Part shown: piece by piece, positions 46,559 through 63,663 of the stretch
How the letters are laid out: every line of letters starts with the position of its first letter
Position numbering within the stretch: position 1 is the first letter of the stretch
NCBI GenBank assembly: GCA_036924285.1
Contig: JAYKYS010000001.1
Coordinates: 2,341,501-2,405,500, forward strand
Reading direction: 5' to 3'
DNA from: Asterella californica
Taxonomy: Eukaryota; Streptophyta; Marchantiopsida; Marchantiales; Aytoniaceae
DNA length: 64,000 nt
Position numbers and translations under genes: made by a program
Notes under the pieces: model-generated
What the model saw: only the letters and a program-made list of their open reading frames with translations
Told to the model about the DNA's origin: nothing
Databases searched by the model: none

Positions 46559-47310
46559 TACATGTTGACCATCCTGCGATTAAAAAACTATCCTCTAAAT
46601 ATCCTCTAAATGACTTTCTATTAAAACCCGAGTGTGACTACAAGTTCCGGGTAACCCCGAATATCTTATTTTGCGGGTTTACCTTCAAAGAACTGCAAAA
46701 TTTAACCGTTAGGTAGAAAATTATTATGGTGATTACTTTTTTATTTTAATCTGAAATCTGAAAAATAAAGAATCAAATTAAATCACAAGTTATGACTAAT
46801 CTCAAAGCAAACTCTTTAGTAGTGGAAGAATACTGAAAGATGAAGATTTAGAGTTTCCACGGAGCAAGACAAAATCTTCTTTTCAAACTCAAAGAACAAT
46901 AGGAAGTCAAAAAGAATATTCTGTTTCATGCTTTTATACTCATACTCGAGGTTTCCGAGGTTTAAAGAAAAGGAGAAAACTCATATATTTAGAAACCCCG
47001 GATACAAACACGCAGTGCCCTTACCACGACATAATGCATTTTCTATAACCTAACTGTGACTGTAGCTCAGTCGACGCTCGACAAAACATTGCAGTTACAT
47101 GCCAGTTGCACAACTCTCAGTGCCATCTTTATTGAAGGATACTAAGTATGTACATACCGGTCATTCGTTGTTTTCCTTGAACACGGGTCAAAATTAGAGT
47201 TTGTCCTATCACCTTTATAATATACCGTGTCTACAACTACAACATGGGACAAATTTACAAAGAGAACTTGAAGTACGTGTATAACCTGTACATGCAGTCG
47301 ACAAGCAGTA
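46559..47310. other. Intergenic between tRNA-Phe and the GH1 gene end
   Basis: No gene seen. The right part is the 3' flank of the beta-glucosidase gene on the - strand. Confidence 0.5.
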
Positions 47311-52604
<5,294 letters not shown>

Positions 52605-53888
52605 CTGATCAAGAGATAATCAGCAATCAACCTGCAAAGTGGATGTTTTTCCATTCTAGTGAGCACATCAGAAATCAGCTTCCGAAGCACAATTACTCCA
52701 GCAGCAGAGATTTTTGCCACAATCATTCGTGATCATGACGGCTGTACCCCAGTAACTCATCTGTGCAGCTAGCGATCAGCAAACGCAGACGGAAATTAAG
52801 CAGTCTGGCATCCTTGACGAAAGGCTATCGGAACCGTGCACTTACGACAACAGTCCAACGCAATTTGAAGCTAGCTAATTAGCTCAATCTTCATCTCACA
52901 ACTACACCAGGTACTATAGAATTTAACACTTACTTCCTTGAATGAGAGGCTGTACATACGCTTTTGACTGAAATGAAGCTCCGAATATATAGTCACATCG
53001 AACAGAGTCACTAGCAAACTGACAGAAAGTCTTCTATAGCTCCTGAGAGATTCATCTGTCCAGCGTGCCTGTGCAGGTTCATACTGTCTTTCAGCTGTGT
53101 CACAAGGATAGACTCTGAGATATGAGCAGCTGAATCCCAGTTTTTGTAGCTGTTTGGTGATCCAGCTAGCCGAGGGAGCTGCGATTTATACTCGGTGAAT
53201 CTGTCGCCGAACATATTCGGCTCCTAGAACCGGTCCATTCCATTGCAGGGATCTGACGGATGATCTACGAGACAAGAGGAGCTCCTCTAGATCTTGTCTG
53301 GTACTGTAGTACGGATATTAAGGGAATTCACTGTTCCTTACTCGGAGCCATAATTTCGCCACACAGCTCCGTATGTCTCAGATCTGGAATGGTGGACCGT
53401 GCACTGTTCATTTACTCTCCAAATTACGGACCGGCAAGCGGGAAATACCGGGGCGAGGTTTTCGTCGCCCTTTCGTCGCCAGTTTCCCGTTTCAAGTGGG
53501 TCGAGTTTCGCCGCATTATAACACTCTCGTATTCCCGGATTACGTTCTATGCTCTTTTCCGCCACCGCGAAAAGTAACTTCCAGCTGGTTTGACAGGTAT
53601 TTGACGGTGACATATATATTTAAATCTTAACTAAATAGTTAATTATAAGGTATTAAATTTGAGTAAATCCACTGCAGCCGTCCTGCAGATTGAATTAATT
53701 AACTGATAAACGCAGGAGATTTCTCACCGATGAAATGAGAAAGTAAAGTCGAGTCGAATTCAGTGGCTTAGGAATTTCGGTGCAGTCCCACTTGATGAAG
53801 CAAGTGTATGGTGAGTCATTCATACTAAGCAAACGTGTAGTCTAAGATTGATATAGTGCGTAGGCATCGGAGGAGTCAAGATTCGTAC

Positions 53889-53999
53889 CTATCTCGACCA
53901 AAGTCATGACAAGTCGACTATAAGCGGTCACGGCCAGCTGATGAGCGGCCGAGGCTGCCTGACGTTGGCACTTTGTTTGGGCTAAGAGGTTCACGATAC
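53889..53999 (-). other. Possible orphan exon
   Basis: On the - strand a pyrimidine-rich acceptor (TTTCGTTTCAG) at 54000 and a donor (GTACGA) at 53888 bracket 111 nt. It reads IVNLLAQTKCQRQAASAAHQ then LAVTAYSRLVMTLVEIG, phase 1 at both ends. The amino acid make-up looks like a real helical protein. I recognise no family and found no matching neighbour exons. It may be chance or an exon of a decayed gene. Confidence 0.22.
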
Positions 54000-54111
54000 C
54001 TGAAACGAAAGTCAGTAAAAACAAAACGCTGCTGAATTCGATTTGGACTCTATCAGGAACTGCTTTGTGCGGATTACCCAGAAGTGGCATGGTATTATCC
54101 CGTATTAATAA

Positions 54112-54200
54112 TTATTTTATTTTATTTTATTTTATTAATATCTCTCTCATTGCAGGCCCTTTGCAACCGTGAGCTGCTACCCCTGCCGAGGACTCGACCC
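54112..54200 (-). mobile_element. SINE-like remnant with TAAAA tail
   Basis: On the - strand GGGTCGAGTCC (box B-like, one mismatch to GGTTCGANTCC) is followed about 50 nt later by a tail of five AT-rich pentamers (TTTTA on the + strand, 54112-54137). This layout fits a tRNA-derived SINE. A clear box A was not found. Confidence 0.35.
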
Positions 54201-55498
54201 CCCCGCCCGACTATAGGGATGGGGTTAAAACCCTATTAACTTCATCGCTTTTCGTGATTAATGTTTTCGATTTTACTCTTCCGACAGTATGATCAAGAAC
54301 CATAAAACCGTTTTCTCTGTACGACTATCGAAGGTCATCCAATCCTTAGAATTCGGTTGGCACGCGAAGTTCAACGCTTTTTGTTGGTTGGCTACGGAGC
54401 TTCAAGTCGATTCAGTTTGTCGTTTCATCAGTGCCATGATCGACTTTCAATTGTATGCTAAGCTCAGATCTAGACAAGCTTCCTTTAATTTCTTCCATTG
54501 ACAAGTTCCTGTTGTCTATCACGTCGAATCAGTTTTAGCATACAGGTATGTGCTTAAGTTTGTGGCGAGCGAGAATTAAATACCGGATGACAACCATGGC
54601 CAAATTCACTGGAGCCGATTGCGACACCTAACCAAATGGAGAATCTTCTGCAGACGTAATGCTCCAATCGCTAGCTTTCCAGTGAATTAAGCCGTGACAG
54701 CTTTTCTACGTTCACGGACATGCAGCTGGTAGATGTATAGAGTCCCGATCCGAGACTGGTATAGTCTTCGATCCGTACGTCACTAGTTAGTCTAAGAGCA
54801 GTCGCCTCAACGGCAACGAACCGTGCTAAAACCGTGCAGGGCAGCTATCCAATGATAGCATCAGATCGAAGGGCAATAAGTCCGTTCGATTCGTGCCTTG
54901 AGATGACAGCATCATCTCACGGCATATACAGTTTCCACTGAGAATTTCGAATCTCTACATTAGAGTAATTCATCCGAGTCTGATGCAACAGTACAAGACC
55001 TTTTCACGTCGAGTTCTGAGCTCGCTGCCTCCCTCAGACGTTTTAGACAAACCTGGACCATCCGAAATGGAATCAGACTGGAATCAGACTCCCAACTGTT
55101 TGTGCCCTCAGCGTTCTAATTCGCTGATTCAAACTTGGTCGGACATAACGGGTCAGGAGTTGGTCACAAAAAAGTCAATTGCTTCACTGTAAGGCTTGCT
55201 TCCAGTTGGTCGCGAATTCGAAGATCACTGCAGTCTATCGGATCCAGCGCAGTGTGATATATACGACATCGACTTAAAGCTTAAGCATTACGTCATCCGC
55301 TTACTTTCAGACGATATAGATCGCCAAATGGCTTCTGTTTCATCAAAACTGTTGTAATTGAAAGATAAGAGTCCATAAGACGGAGATATCGATGGAGACG
55401 TAAAGTGGGACATATTCGGAACAAACAATTGCAAGTATTACTTTATCTTATTATTTATTTATTTATTCACTCTGAAGATGGAAGAGTGGTGCAAAACC

Positions 55499-55556
55499 TA
55501 CCTAACCTTTCTTCCTCGTGGAAGAGTTAGGTAGTGGAAGAGTTAGGTAAAGAAAC
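55499..55556. repeat. Hairpin repeat, TAACCCTT family, copy 3
   Basis: CTACCTAAC and CTTCC pair with GGAAG and GTTAGGTAG. The right arm is duplicated (GGAAGAGTTAGGTA twice). A CACTCT/AGAGTG hairpin precedes it at 55470-55493, as at 3580-3602. Confidence 0.65.
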
Positions 55557-56890
55557 AATATGTAGATTAAATTAATAGTGAATTTCAAAGCTAAAATCTT
55601 TGGAAAATATTTTTGGTCCTTGGGAGAGTGTTAGTACTTCGTTCAAGAATTCATGGATGTTTTCTACTAGCATTTCCACAGGTGTCTCTTAATTCATTTT
55701 TATCCAATCAGCTGTGAGTTCCATCTTTAAAGAAATTAAAAAATCCAAGAAATTTACTATAATTTTCTGGGAAATAATATAATATAAATTAAATAAATAT
55801 AAATTAAATAAATATAAATAAATATAAAAATAAATTTTTTTTGTGAATTCACAAATATAACCTTTTCCTCTTTTTACTTTTTTGGAGAAAGAAATGATAC
55901 ACACAAATACAACTTTATTAAACCCCTCCTCTTGGTATAAAATGTAATGAGAATATTTCTCTCCAAATGTTTCTTGAATTCAAAATCTCTCTTTAGAAAA
56001 GGAGTTTTTCTGGAAAAGATAAGAGATTAAATTTTAACAAACTAGTTTCTGAAAATGCTTAGATCAAAATAAAAAACTCTTTTTGCAAAAATATTACCAA
56101 TATTTAGTAGTTTTCTAAAGCTATCTACCACACTAATTTGAAGGGTTAGACTTAAACATTACGAGGAGATGCAATTTACTCCGGTTAACTTAGAGATCCA
56201 CATTTCACATCCACGAACGTAAAGGAGTGAAGAGTTTGGGTAACCTAGACCTTAAGTATCATTGCGGAGTTTAAGAGCTCCATTGCTTTGTACACTAACT
56301 ATTCTTAAAAAATGTATAGATATTTTCTTGCGGGATGTTAGAGAATATTATGTGTTAGCTTTGACATGTTCTAATATACTTTTACTAGTAGTTATCATTC
56401 AGACTTCACGTGAGTAAGCTTTTGTTTAATGAGTTATATCTAGATTTGCTTGCTAATCCAGTCTCAGTTATCATTTAATTATTATAGATAAATTTAATTT
56501 TTCATAAAAACTTACGAGCGAGTTTCTACATTATATTTAGTCCATCTTTTCAGATAAAATATTAGAGCGAAAATTACCCAAAGAGAGTTGGTGATGCTAT
56601 TAATAAAAACGGCTAGCTGAGTGCAAAGATATAAACCATGTACTGCATGCGCTTGCAATAGCTAGCACTGCGAAGCAATGCTCGGGGAGTCCGGTAATAT
56701 AGTGTTATGCTTTCCAGTCTTTTTATCTGAATTACCGGTCTTGGGCAAATCTGCCGGAAATTTTCTGGGAGAGAAAATGGAACTTTTAGTGTAAACTATT
56801 CAAAATTTCCGGTAGAAACGTAAGTTTCTGTTTTCCTTTCCTTCCACCGGAACTGTACCTAGTAATGTCAATGCGAAGGCTATGTATTCA

Positions 56891-56928
56891 GTTGAGGATC
56901 ATCATGAAGTATCAGGATGATCCTCAAC
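56891..56928. repeat. Perfect 13-bp-stem hairpin
   Basis: GTTGAGGATCATC (56891-56903) pairs exactly with GATGATCCTCAAC (56916-56928) around 12 nt. Confidence 0.9.
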
Positions 56929-57694
56929 CTGAAAGGAATTGGTTCACATGGATGGAACCCTCTCGTTTTTCGGGAAACGACAGTGAATTCCCACCGTGAG
57001 CTTTCATGAATTTGTAGAATCGAAGATTAGAGCTAACTTTGAATGCATGCACCGTGCACACTGACTGTCTGTGTCAGTAGAAAAGTGAGAGCTTCTCTGG
57101 GTCCCAGAGAAAACGTGCACTTGGCTTCCATGCTCACATCTGTAGGCAAGAATATTTAGGTCCGACAGAGTCACTGATCATGAAAAGCGTCAAATTGCTC
57201 CCCCAAGTACCTCGACCCTGCAAAGATACTCTACTTTTCGAAACCGATGTCCACTCATTTCGAATCGTATCCCCCTGGGTGAGAGTGATGGTCATCGATT
57301 GCTCTGTGGTATAATTCCTGGATAATGTCATTCCAAGTTGACGTCCCGTTGCTACCCGCAAGATCCGCTTCCCCTCCCTTTTGTCTTTTTTAATCATCCG
57401 ATTTGGTGATCAGCGAACATGATTTACCCTTGGATGATCCGTTTGGATGGCTATCATGCAGAGTTCCAACTAGCACGCTTGGAGTCGATTTAGTCTGTCA
57501 TATATAAATCCAGTACGTCTGATTGGCGCTTCCCTCTTCCCCGAGAAGGGTGTAGACCAGGATGATCGCCCGCTCTTGTTCTCATTCTCACCGTCCGTCT
57601 CTTCTATCTGCTCTACTTCCCTGAGCTCTACATGCAACCCACTGCAGATATTCCTTTGGCAGGTTAGAACAGTTCAAATCCGTCACATTCCTTC

Positions 57695-57752
57695 ATACAT
57701 AATAGAAATATTTACTTTGAAACACTACAAAGTAAATATTCCTATTATGTAT
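57695..57752. repeat. 25-bp-stem hairpin (fold-back)
   Basis: Arms 57695-57719 and 57728-57752 are complementary over 25 bp with one mismatch, around an 8-nt loop. The inner sequence is AATATTTACTTTG / CAAAGTAAATATT. Confidence 0.92.
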
Positions 57753-58364
57753 AATTTAGTATTCTATCTTTAATTCTCTTTAGAAAATTCGTTAATATTA
57801 ACTAACAAAACGAACACGCTGACTTTTCGTTAACTGCGAGTACACTCCATTTAACTCCACTCATGAATAATACATTGTCCTGTATTTAGCCACTGTATAT
57901 TGGCTAGTATAAATGAATTAATAAACCATTTACCTCTCACCTTTTCACCTCCTCTTTGTTCGCTGTTTTTGGAATTATCTCGTGTAGGGTATCTTCGAAT
58001 TCCATGTACAGAGTTTACATTTAGCACATCGATTTTAAATACAATTCTCTGTAAATTTTATCTGTAAATAAAATTAGCAATATTCTAATATTCTCAATGA
58101 TTGTTCACATTAGCTTAGCTACGAAGAGATGACAAAGATATACTCTGTTTCGAAAAACGTCTTTTATTCCACATGCCTTCTGAAGGTTTCGTTTGAGTCT
58201 TGTTGTCTTATGAAATTAGCAAAATTTCATTTTTTATATTTAAAACGTTTTATTTAGTATCCATGAGTTGTATGATTTAGGGTAAGTATATTATGTATTA
58301 AACTTGAAGATTTGTAAGCTTATTGACAAATACAACTAATGTATAATCGAGTATAAGGGACATG

Positions 58365-58432
58365 GTTTAAGGTTTAGGGTTATGGGTTAACGTTTAGGAT
58401 TTATGGCTAGGGTTTAGAGTTTAGGGTTAAGC
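58365..58432. repeat. Degenerate telomere-like tract 1
   Basis: Multiple GGTTTAGGGTT, TTTAGGATTT and GGTTTAGAGTTTAGGG words, variants of the plant telomere repeat TTTAGGG. Confidence 0.75.
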
Positions 58433-59004
58433 ACTTGTAGGTTCAAACTGAATAAAGGATAAAGATTCATTGACAACTGGAAATTGGTAAAGATTATAAG
58501 AAGGTTGTTTAATATCAAATTTTAAAATAAAAAAGTTTTATTTTCAAAATTGATATTAAATTTTGTATGCAGTACTTCATGTTTGATTTGGTTAATGAGA
58601 ATAACCACATAAAATCGTAAACAGATAAATACCTTTGTAAAGAAATACCTTTCTAGATAAATGAATTCTTTTTATGATAGTTTAAATATTAAATTCTTTC
58701 TTTGATTTCAGTAAAGAAATATTTCTTTGCTTTCATATATTTTTTCTTTGCTTTCATATCAGTTTCATTCACATCTTAAAAACATTACTTCTGATTTACG
58801 TGATGGTCACTTAGATGTATTAGAACACGATGTGCTTTATAGGTCCATGAATAATTACTATTAATTCTGTAACAAATGGTTCCATAGTAATATGGATTCG
58901 GGTTTAAGATTCGGGTCACAACTATCAATCACAAAAACCCTAAAAGAGGTTACTCTTCTTTTACCCTTATTTCTCTTACGTTTTAGTGCTAACGGTGTAG
59001 GATA

Positions 59005-59075
59005 ATAGGTTAGGGTTTAGGGTTAGAGTGTAAGATAAGAGGTTAGGTTTAGGTCAGGTTTGGGATTTAGCGTTA
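59005..59075. repeat. Degenerate telomere-like tract 2
   Basis: GGTTAGGGTTTAGGGTTAG followed by GGTTAGGTTTAGG and GGTTTGGGATTTAG. Same orientation as the tract 640 bp to the left; shorter words lie between (AAACCCTAAAA at 58937). Confidence 0.75.
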
Positions 59076-60029
59076 ATAGTTCATGACAGGTTTACGTGTA
59101 CTCAAACCAAAAAACACTAAAAAGTAAATAAATAAACTCATTTGTACATACTTGCCTGGCTAAATTCCTTCTTAACATTTAGGTTCGGAACTTGTTATAG
59201 AGTTTACTGATCACAGGTTTAGGATTAAAAGTTCAGGAAGCGTTTGCTCTAATTCACAGAGTTGTTCTCGGCTGTTTAATGTCCATTGCTTCTCGGCATG
59301 CATTTGTTCTGCAATATGTCAGAAAGGTACTTAGGTAAGAAGTCAAGAAACTTACTCCAATTTAAAAGGTTAAAAAGATTCATCTCCAAGTTTAGGGTGT
59401 TAAATTTTTAGATTCGGTCCATTCTCATATAAATATTTCGAATTACAGATCAGACGTACAAGTGGTGTTCTACATAATTATTGAATTATCTGTTTTCTTG
59501 AAGACTTCTTTTTCCCAAACACTTAATTTGTGATTCCTTTTTCATTCCAGATTTGATATAGTTTCGATTGGGTAGTATCGATTAATGTACTATTGTTGAT
59601 TTATTCATATTAAATTTTGCTTCACATCCATTATGCTTAGCTTATGAAATTATAAACTAGAGATATGCAGTTAAAAACATATTTTTTATTATGTTTCCAT
59701 GCGGCTACTTACTAAGTCTTATTAAAATATCTTATAAATCGCTTCACATCTGTTATGCTTAGTTTATGAAATTATAACTTAAAGACATGACATTAAAAAC
59801 ATAATTAACATATTTTCATGAGGTTATTTACAATGTCATATCAAATTAAAATCTTCTATATATTTTTCAATAAATTTATATATTATGTTACCATTGATGT
59901 TAACCGGTAAGATTATGTTTATTTATACCAGTTTGAAACAACAAAGTTGTCAATGAACCTTAAAGTTTATATGATGTAATAATTACTATCATCTTTTAAA
60001 CAAAACTAACATATCTTATTTTTGCATTT
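59076..60029. other. AT-rich intergenic, no gene
   Basis: Contains two similar stretches (CTTCACATC.. TTATGCTTAG.. TTATGAAATTATAA at about 59620-59660 and 59740-59785), about 120 bp apart. No coding signal. Confidence 0.5.
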
Positions 60030-60792
60030 GAACAGGTATGTTGTTGCACGGCTATGGTGCAAGTATATTTGCACATACTGCTGTCGGATGATTATGGCCT
60101 AGTGATCAAAACTTCACTATAACATCTCTTGCAAAAATATTTCTAATGATAGAGGGGAGACTTGGTATTCAAAAAGACACCAAAACATCCTCTTTTTCAA
60201 GATTTACTTGATAAAGAGATGTTTGAGGTTTTTTATCTCAATCCTCAAAAAATTGATAATGAAACATATTTTGGAGTTATGTGGATGAAAAACACAAGCA
60301 ACAGTTACGTGAATGTCATTGAGGACTTTAATCCTCTATCACGACATCTTCTGTTACAAGTGGACAATTCTTCCAAGGATAACAAGACTTGGTTGATGAT
60401 GACATTCTATAGTGAATTGGTTGCTCGAAGATGTTTTGAAATTATGACCATGTCATTTCTTATTGTGAGACACACATGAGTTTGTGGATGGATTCTTCAC
60501 AAAAGTGAATGGTGCGTTATCCCACAAGCATGTAGCGTCTCTTCTATAGTTCATGGCAGAGGTCTTTGGTGTCAAAGAAGAGAGAGTTGTTCCATACTTG
60601 ATACAAGAAGTGGGTGACTACAGAGCTTATGTTCAAAGTCATGTCGAAAAAATAAGCAGTCAAAGCTCTCCTGTTTCATTCCTCTTCTCGATGAGGAATA
60701 ACATTCATGTATATCAGATGAAGGAGACTTATGAAAGATCGTGGATTCTCACACATGGCAGATCATTTTGGGAATATATATGTATATTTTGA
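60030..60792 (+). pseudogene. Broken gene with DUF7869-like motifs
   Basis: Pieces in two frames. 60033-60160 reads LLHGYGASIFAHTAVG, a stop, then LWPSDQNFTITSLAKIFLMI. 60300-60479 reads LLLQVDNSSKDNKTW and EIMTMSFLIVRHT, then shifts frame to THEFVDGFFTKVNGALSHKH. After a TAG (60547-60549), 60553-60792 reads FMAEVFGVKEERVVPYLIQE, ending HGRSFWEY. The QVDNS..DNK and HTHEFVDG motifs recall the uncharacterised DUF7869 family, often multicopy and transposon-linked. That assignment is from memory. At least one frameshift and two stops show it is dead. Confidence 0.5.
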
Positions 60793-62067
60793 AAATACAT
60801 ACGATATATATTTGTAGTCCAGAATTTGATATTCAATTGTCCAATTTGTCTTCTGGAATAATTCAACTCTCTCACCCTAACATCAAAAGAATAATAACAA
60901 TTGTCTAAATTTTCATTTCTAAATGTGTTACCTTGAACTCTGAATTTTCAAAAATATCAACTTTACTTTTTCATTTTTCACTACTCAAATTTCCACGAGA
61001 ATTGTACTGATCAGTTCAGATTTAATGAATATATGGATTGAACTAAATTCTTAAAAGAACTAATTTACAGATAGAGTTGCCAGATGATGCTAATGTGCAA
61101 ACAAACACATTCAGAAAATACATATAAAAAAGGCTGCTCACCAACAAATCACACCTTCTTACCTTTTTAATTTATTACCTAACCCTTCCCAACAGAAGGA
61201 TTAGGTAAAAGATTAAACTTCTGACAGAGGAGGTGAAATATGCAAGGCAAGAAGATGGCGCTTTTTTTTACGTTCATGCTTCCTCGTTCCACTCCTCTTG
61301 CTTGAATATGTTTTCTCTCGATATTGGAACTCTTGGCTTTTCGCAGAAGCGGACAACCTTACGATGATGTGTTGGTTGAAGAACGAAGCTATGGCTCCAA
61401 CACGGTCAAGTTTCTGAACCTCAACACTCTGTTGGAGTAGACAAGAGCATACAGAACCATAGTGCAAATCACAAATAAGAGATGATTTCTAGCAATAAAG
61501 TGATGTTGATAACGATGTAGGATCAAGCACTATAGAAACAAATTCTACAAGGGTTGAAATATACGTTGTCTTAGTGCATGACGTTTAAGGTGCGGAAATG
61601 GAACTTCAGAAGACACTCAACCTGCATTTGTTCGGGAAGCTGCGCCCTAGCTTATTAAGCTGGGCAGGAGCTAAGCTGGGGCCATGCTTGACAAGCTACC
61701 CCCTAGCTTAGACTGAAATATCACCTTGAAAGAGGTCGAAGGGCATCAGAACGCAGAGCTCGACGAGGAGAGCGACCTCATGCTTCCAGTTTTGACAGAG
61801 AGTGTTTTAAGTAATAGTTAGCACGGGTTTTAGACTGAGAAATGTGTGAAAGAGGGAAATCTGTCGATTCTAGCTCGTGACTCGAACTCAGAATCTGATA
61901 GCGTGAGTGTGTAGGTGTTCACAAATACTATAGTTTTGACTCCTTGTTCATTAAAAATGGAGTTGTATGCAGAAGTTAGCATAGAGAAGGCTAGTAAAGA
62001 CTTCATAAGAAAATTTCTTAGCAAAAGCATATGTACAAGAAGTTTAACAGTTTTGAACAGAACCAAA
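60793..62067. other. Intergenic, no gene recognised
   Basis: Contains hairpin copy 4 (61167-61213) and AGCTT/AAGCT-rich inverted words near 61645-61712. Short frames only. Confidence 0.5.
61167..61213. repeat. Hairpin repeat, TAACCCTT family, copy 4
   Basis: TTTAATTTATTACCTAACC pairs with GGATTAGGTAAAAGATTAAA with a few mismatches. It is followed by GAGGAGGTGAAATATGCA, a weaker version of the second-hairpin motif seen at 4.4 and 23.1 kb. Confidence 0.65.
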
Positions 62068-62400
62068 GGCCATCCTAGTGATAGGGCGCCTGCCTAGGAG
62101 GGAAGTGGTCTCAGGATCAATCCCTCCTGGCCTCTGGTTCCTCCCGGATGGAAGTCTATGTTGGGTGTGCAGCCATGTCCTGCATATCTAGGGGCGGGAG
62201 ACCGGTATCTCTCTTAATCGTGGGCTTCCTGGCCTAAGCCTCCGCATGTCATCCTGAATATACTATGGGAGATACCTGGTGCGCATATGGGGAGGCTGTA
62301 AGCCCTGTGGGGCAGCCTCATAAGTGTTAGGGCTTTGGCCTACATTGGATGGCTTGTAGTATATTCAGGGTGGCATCAAGGGCACGGGAAACTTTTGTCA
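62068..62400 (+). mobile_element. tRNA-derived SINE-like element
   Basis: The head (62068-62135) has a box A-like TAGTGATAGGG (62076-62086), a box B-like GGATCAATCC (62114-62123) and acceptor-like arms AGGCCA / TGGCCT, so it resembles a decayed tRNA. A non-tRNA body follows, containing 13-bp inverted repeats CCTGAATATACTA (62253-62265) and TAGTATATTCAGG (62357-62369). No poly(A) tail was found, and the right end is a guess. Confidence 0.45.
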
Positions 62401-62542
62401 GTCTGTTATTTATCCATCGAGTCGGTTTAGCAATGACGAAGGAAGCAGTGTGACGTTTTACAGTGAAGGAGTCTGCTTTACAAAGACAGCTGTGCACTTT
62501 TATTTAAAAGAGGGTCAGTTTTGCAAGAAGAGTTTTGTACGT

Positions 62543-62640
62543 AAGGACAGTAGGGGGACAGCTTAAGCTGGGGGCCTGCTTGTGATAAGCGACTGTACTT
62601 ATAAGGACAGCAGGGGGGCAGCTTAACGAGGCTCTTAAGC
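62543..62640. repeat. Diverged 60-bp tandem repeat
   Basis: AAGGACAGTAGGGGGACAGC (62543) recurs as AAGGACAGCAGGGGGGCAGC (62603), each followed by TTAA and nearby GCTTAAGC-like words. Confidence 0.7.
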
Positions 62641-62649
62641 TTTTAGGTT

Positions 62650-63600
62650 AAATACTTGCGATCGGGGGACACGTTTTGAGGAGATTTTTTTTCACAGAGA
62701 GCGGGGAGCTGAAGCGGAAGGAGAAGCTTGGAGGCTGAGGGAGATCAATTGTTTCTGACAGAACTGAATTGAGGAATTGGGTGATCGTGACAGAGGGACG
62801 GACAAGTATTTGAGGGACTGAGAGCAGTTGGAGGCAGAATTTCTTCTGATCGGATAGGAGGCAGTTTTATTGAAGGAGATCGTTTTGATAATCTGCAAGG
62901 GACTGTTGATTGACGCTGGATTAAATTCTTGATAGTTTTCAATTGAGAGGTTGACGCAGAGAGAAGATTAAGAGTTTGGGGTCTGAATTTCACCTACCAG
63001 ACTTGAGTTGAGGTGAATTTGGTGGAAAGAGAGCATTATTTGAGTGGAGGGACTGGGACTGAGACTGAGAAGGTCAGGTTTTCTGAGAAATTTCAGTGCT
63101 GAAGCTGTCTTAGGGAGGGATACAAGACGTTGGAGTTTCAAATCTTCATCGGTTGTAGGTTCTGGAGAGAATTCTGCTGGAAAAAAGACTAGTTGAGTGG
63201 GAATTGGCTGTTTGGCATCTGCGGTGATCAACGTAAGGAGTTGAGTAGAGATAGGTTGTAAATTGATATATGTGGAGGACTATTGAGTGTGTTTGGAAGA
63301 GAAATAAAGCATCGTGAGTTCAAGTTTCTCCTATCTGTTGTGTCTGAAGGTGGATCTGTCTCCTGAGACTTGTGACTTGATCTGTTGAGTAGTAAGTAAT
63401 CTATAGTCATAGTCTCTGTGGGTGACTTCAGCCGTTGCGATCTCCTGCTTGGCTCTTGTCTTGGTACAATCTCTACTTCTATCTCGCGATCTATCACAGC
63501 CAGAAGGCTCGCCCTTCCTGAGAAGGACTCTCCTCGACAACGTGCTTTGACCTCAATGTGATATATCTATCATGTTTAAAGGGTCTCTTGGTACCAAGAT
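62650..63600. other. Purine-rich to pyrimidine-rich transition, no gene recognised
   Basis: 62690-63300 is strongly G/A-rich on the + strand, and 63340-63540 turns T/C-rich. The overlapping - strand frames here have low-complexity Ser/Leu/Pro-rich translations caused by this composition. It could be LTR or leader sequence of a retroelement continuing beyond the window, but no element genes are visible. Confidence 0.35.
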
Positions 63601-63663
63601 ATAATTCTCCGAGGTGACTGAGATAGTAGTACATGTTACGGTTGAGAGCATAATGATCTAATT

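Larger units (their letters stand above)
52605..55494. other. 5' flank of the GH1 gene and intergenic DNA
   Basis: Contains one possible orphan exon (53889-53999) and a SINE-like piece (54112-54200). Other frames, such as 53260-53577 and 53011-53214, have no recognisable features. Confidence 0.45.
55557..58364. other. AT-rich intergenic DNA, no gene; two long hairpins
   Basis: No recognisable protein or RNA gene. Two strong fold-backs at 56891-56928 and 57695-57752 are listed separately. Confidence 0.55.

Noticed and set aside
62692..63540. Chain of overlapping - strand frames
   Set aside because: Ser/Leu/Pro-rich translations follow from purine-rich + strand composition; no domain.
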